From Eudorina sp. 2006-703-Eu-15 (lineage: Eukaryota; Chlorophyta; Chlorophyceae; Chlamydomonadales; Volvocaceae), in contig BDSI01000050.1 of the NCBI GenBank assembly GCA_003117195.1, positions 620,001 through 684,000 of the forward strand: a stretch of DNA of 64,000 nucleotides. Reading direction: 5' to 3'. Under the pieces are notes generated by a model. That model had not been told where the DNA came from. It made no database searches and saw only the letters and a list, made by a program, of their open reading frames with translations. Numbering within the stretch: position 1 is the stretch's first letter; every line of letters starts with the position of its first letter. This document shows positions 61,085 to 64,000 of the stretch, in pieces. The position numbers were made by a program, and so were the translations under genes.

Positions 61085-63600
61085 AGCTCATCCCCCGCCA
61101 GCCCCGCAGGGACACCCGGGCCATCAGCCTCGCCGCCAATTCCCAATACCCTTTTATTATACTGCAAATTATACTGCATTTTGTGAAACACTTTACGCAC
61201 CGGCCCAGGCACACAGAGACGTCGTTCAGGGACCCCCGCTCAAGTCTCCCCGCAGTGACACAATCGTGACATCGTGTTAAGGGGCAGATGCGCTGCCGCA
61301 GGCGCAGCGACCCTGTCATATTTGGTGTACAAAACCAGCCTCCCCTTTCTGCACTTCGTCCTTTACGGCAGCGCGCGATCCACGTCATGCAGCGTCTGAC
61401 AAGTCCTGCTCCCAGTACGGCAGTACGGTAGTACGGCATATGCAGCAGACGGCCGTCGTCTCATACTGCCTTGAACCCGGATACGGTAGGCGCACATCTA
61501 TGGATGCGCGCTTGCATGGCGCAACCGTCAACACTGAGCACTCCGTTTGGCGGTGGGCGCGGCAGGATGATATCTGCCGGGGTGCAGTTCAGCCTCACCG
61601 CCTCGTCAACCCCAGCTCTCCGCGCCTTGACCTATAGATCGCTCCAACTCAAACAACCGCAATTTTCCAAGTACCGCACAATGTGACACTCCGCTTCCTC
61701 CCCGCGTTGCACCCCTCCCCGCGTTGCGTCCCACATGCACTGGCACCGGCACCGGCAACCCGCATCACTATCAACCGCGCAAAAATCACTACACCCGCCG
61801 CTGGGTGGCGCTTTTCTCGCCCGCTCAAGGCGACTTCCCAAAAGCCCGAAAACACTCACATCCGATGATGACGAGGCCCGCATCGCCCCAGTGACCATTA
61901 CTGACCAATTTAGTGCAAACCCTTGTGTCGCAGCAGGTGGGACGAGATAAGGAGGAAAGCTGCGCGTACCAGTCTGCGCGTGCTGTGTCCGTGCGCCACT
62001 GGAACCTCCGGGCATATGCAGTTTGGGGGTGCGCAGGACCCGTCAGCCCCACCTGCATCATCAGGCACCAGCGCCAAGCACGTGTGACGCTCCCAACGAA
62101 AAGCGCGGATGGTCTGATGAGCCCTCGCTGGGATACGTCTCTGCGTCCGTGACGACGCCCAGCTCCCGTCCTAACAGTTTTCTCTACCGTGAGTGCATCT
62201 GAAGCACACTCCCTCCGATTTCTCCAGCGTGAGTGCATATGCCCGCGCGAGTGCGGGCGGGTCTGGCGCTAAACACTCTTGGCCCGACAGCCCGACAGCA
62301 CCGGAGCTTTCCAGGTCTCTGTGATGACGTGAAAGCCCTGCCGCCAACGAAAGAACGGAACCCACTACGCCACACCACACCACACTACACCACGGTTGCT
62401 TCTCCGTTTGCTTGCCGCTGCCGCCCTCTTGCGCGAAGGTTGCCCTCAGGACGCTTTCAACACATGCTCACTCGCGCAGGCCCGGACGAAAACAAATTAT
62501 TAAAAAAAAAGACCGGGCAAGATCCCGTTGCATCAGACTCCAAAAACCACCAGACCACCAGACAGACGCTCGGAGCACAGAACCGTCGCCACCGTCTCTT
62601 GGAAAACAAAACCCTTTATGATGATGGATGGTGTGATGGATGGTGTGAATCAAGCACAACTCTTGTATTAGGTAGACATTCAGGTGCACGCAATCCTCCA
62701 CGCATCAGCGTTGCTGCAAATTGGGAACCGACCACCCTGGGGGGGAGGGGGGCCAAGGCCCCATACAACGGGCCTTCCCCGGGCGCCCGCACATGGCCCC
62801 CCCAGCCGTTCAAACCTCTAGGCCTCCTCGCCACCGCCATCGCCTGAGGGGATGCTCCAGAGGCCTTCCGGTCCCCGTCGATCATTATTACCGTACGTCG
62901 ATCATTATTACCGTATCTTTATTCATTATCATCATTATTGTAAAATTATCATCCAGGGAACATTCATCAAAACGAAAAACGAAGTGCGCTCGCTCGCTCT
63001 GCTCCATAAAAAATGAGCAGGCTGTTCCGTCGCACCGGCGGTGCAGGTGCAGGTGCGGCGGCATGGTGCGTCCCAGAGAACTGAGCCGCGAGAAGAGGAG
63101 TCCAGTGTGGCATGGTGTGTGTGTGTGTGTGTGTAAGAAAACTGATCCCGAGGGGTGTGTGTGTAAGAAAACTGATCCCGAGGTGTGTGTGTGTGTGTTT
63201 GTTTCGTGGGAATCCCGCCCCAACAACGCGCGAGGTGTTTCGCGAGGGAGACACCCGCCCGAAGCACCTAGGGGCGCATGACACCCAACCAATGACCGCC
63301 CCACCGTCACTGGGTGCCCGCGCGGGTGCAGCGGCGGCGCAGCTACAGCCCCGACGAGGTCGGAGGTGCGCACCCCGCACCCCACGACGGGCGGGCGGGC
63401 GTGGGTATTCTTTGAGTAATTTCGGGTGTGCCCGGGTTCGTTCCCGGGTTCTTGGGTTTCTCTTTTCCCTTTTGACCCCCACGACGACGACGGGCAAGCA
63501 GCCGCAACCGCATCGGTGGCGCCAGCGCACATAAACCCCCGGCTGCACCACGTCCCGTGTACGATCCGTACGGCATGTCGTACAATGTGTCCGTACCGTA

Positions 63601-64000
63601 TTACAAGTACTGCAGCTTGTGAGGTGACATCACAATCGCGCCGGAGCTCAAGCTGATGCCGTCGGTGGACGTGCAGTCCACGAGACAGCCGCCGTAGCCG
63701 CCGTCGCCGCCGTCGCCGCCGTCACCGCCGTCGCCGCAGTCACCGACGGCGGCGCTGGCGGCGGCTGCCGCCGTCAAGCCGCCGCAGCCCGCCGGCGAGC
63801 CCACGATCACGGGCGCCTCGCCGGTGCCGCCGCCGGCGCCGTGACCCACGCCGGCGCCGAAACCACCAACCGTACCGCCCGCAAGCGCTCCAACCCCATC
63901 ACGGAACGGAGCGCCGCCGCCGGCGCTGCAGGACCAGTCCTGAGCCAGGATGCGAACATCGCTCACCCGGCCTCTTCTGCGCACGGCGGTTGAAACGCCG
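63601..64000 (-). CDS. Gly/Ala/Asp-rich C-terminal end of a gene continuing past the window
   Basis: On the minus strand an open frame runs from the window edge to TAA at 63601. It includes DWSCSAGGGAPFRDG, a long Gly/Ala/Val stretch, a (GGDGGD)n-like run, and ends SSGAIVMSPHKLQYL. A good acceptor (catcctggctcag) precedes the codon for DWSC near 63942, so the terminal exon may begin there. The repetitive composition makes chance coding possible. No family recognised. Confidence 0.35.
   Translation of the reverse strand, partial: GVSTAVRRRGRVSDVRILAQDWSCSAGGGAPFRDGVGALAGGTVGGFGAGVGHGAGGGTGEAPVIVGSPAGCGGLTAAAAASAAVGDCGDGGDGGDGGDGGYGGCLVDCTSTDGISLSSGAIVMSPHKLQYL

Larger units (their letters stand above)
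57536..63600. other. Long stretch without an assignable gene
   Basis: Both strands were read for exon-like peptides and splice sites; none could be built into a gene. It holds (CA)n at 59285-59335, (CAGA)n at 59732-59802, (CCAG)n at 61037-61084, (CA/GT)n near 58825 and 63116, a perfect hairpin at 59188-59211, and a short duplication ATCATTATTACCGTA at about 62881-62915. A minus-strand peptide ending at 58287 (FEDGKTFPTAVVASVANMM) is the best coding candidate, but too short to call. Confidence 0.5.

Overview
This window looks like nuclear DNA of a volvocine green alga (Chlamydomonadales, Volvox/Eudorina/Gonium-like). The reasons are: very GC-rich DNA; genes cut into many short exons with GTGAG/GTGGG-type donors; TGTAA polyadenylation signals after several stop codons; abundant GC minisatellites, (CA)n/(TA)n microsatellites and Ala/Gly/Gln-rich protein inserts; and gene families typical of a photosynthetic eukaryote. 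I cannot name the species. All exon structures below were read by eye from splice sites, phase and family similarity, and have no transcript support.

Layout. 280-8047 (+): exons of a long, mostly disordered coiled-coil protein of unknown function, open at the left edge of the window; one intron holds a 5'-truncated LINE in antisense and another a ~90-bp near-perfect hairpin. 8048-12470: no assignable gene; contains one copy of a ~0.7-kb dispersed repeat. 12471-12713 (-): last exon of an unidentified gene. 12894-19230 (+): a second very large low-complexity protein, whose giant last exon is broken by a 2-bp slip inside a coding 51-bp minisatellite. 21425-26757 (-): a ten-exon SYLF-domain (Ysc84-like) protein. 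27367-29298 (+): a glycine-zipper protein, divergent from the SYLF gene. 30908-33228 (-): a METTL26/DUF938 methyltransferase-fold protein. 33675-34868 (+): a small STI1-repeat protein, divergent from the METTL26 gene. 35361-42061 (+): a six-TM DHHC palmitoyltransferase related to TIP1/HIP14 but lacking ankyrin repeats. 43433-52509 (+): a 17-exon S9-family peptidase with a complete catalytic triad, an intronic hAT-like MITE and the second copy of the ~0.7-kb repeat in inverted orientation. 54516-57158 (+): peroxisomal malate dehydrogenase with a textbook PTS2. 57536-63600: no gene found, only microsatellites and small hairpins. 63601-64000 (-): Gly-rich C-terminal end of a gene running off the window.

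The genes do not form a pathway; this is an ordinary eukaryotic gene neighbourhood with two divergent promoter pairs (26758-27366 and 33229-33674). The most unusual signals are non-coding or structural: a 12-bp palindrome GACCCGYGGGTC found nine times in exons and introns of unrelated genes, a family of ~40-55-bp sequences shared by several introns, the hAT-like MITE with an exact 8-bp target duplication, the intronic hairpin, and the frameshifted coding minisatellite.
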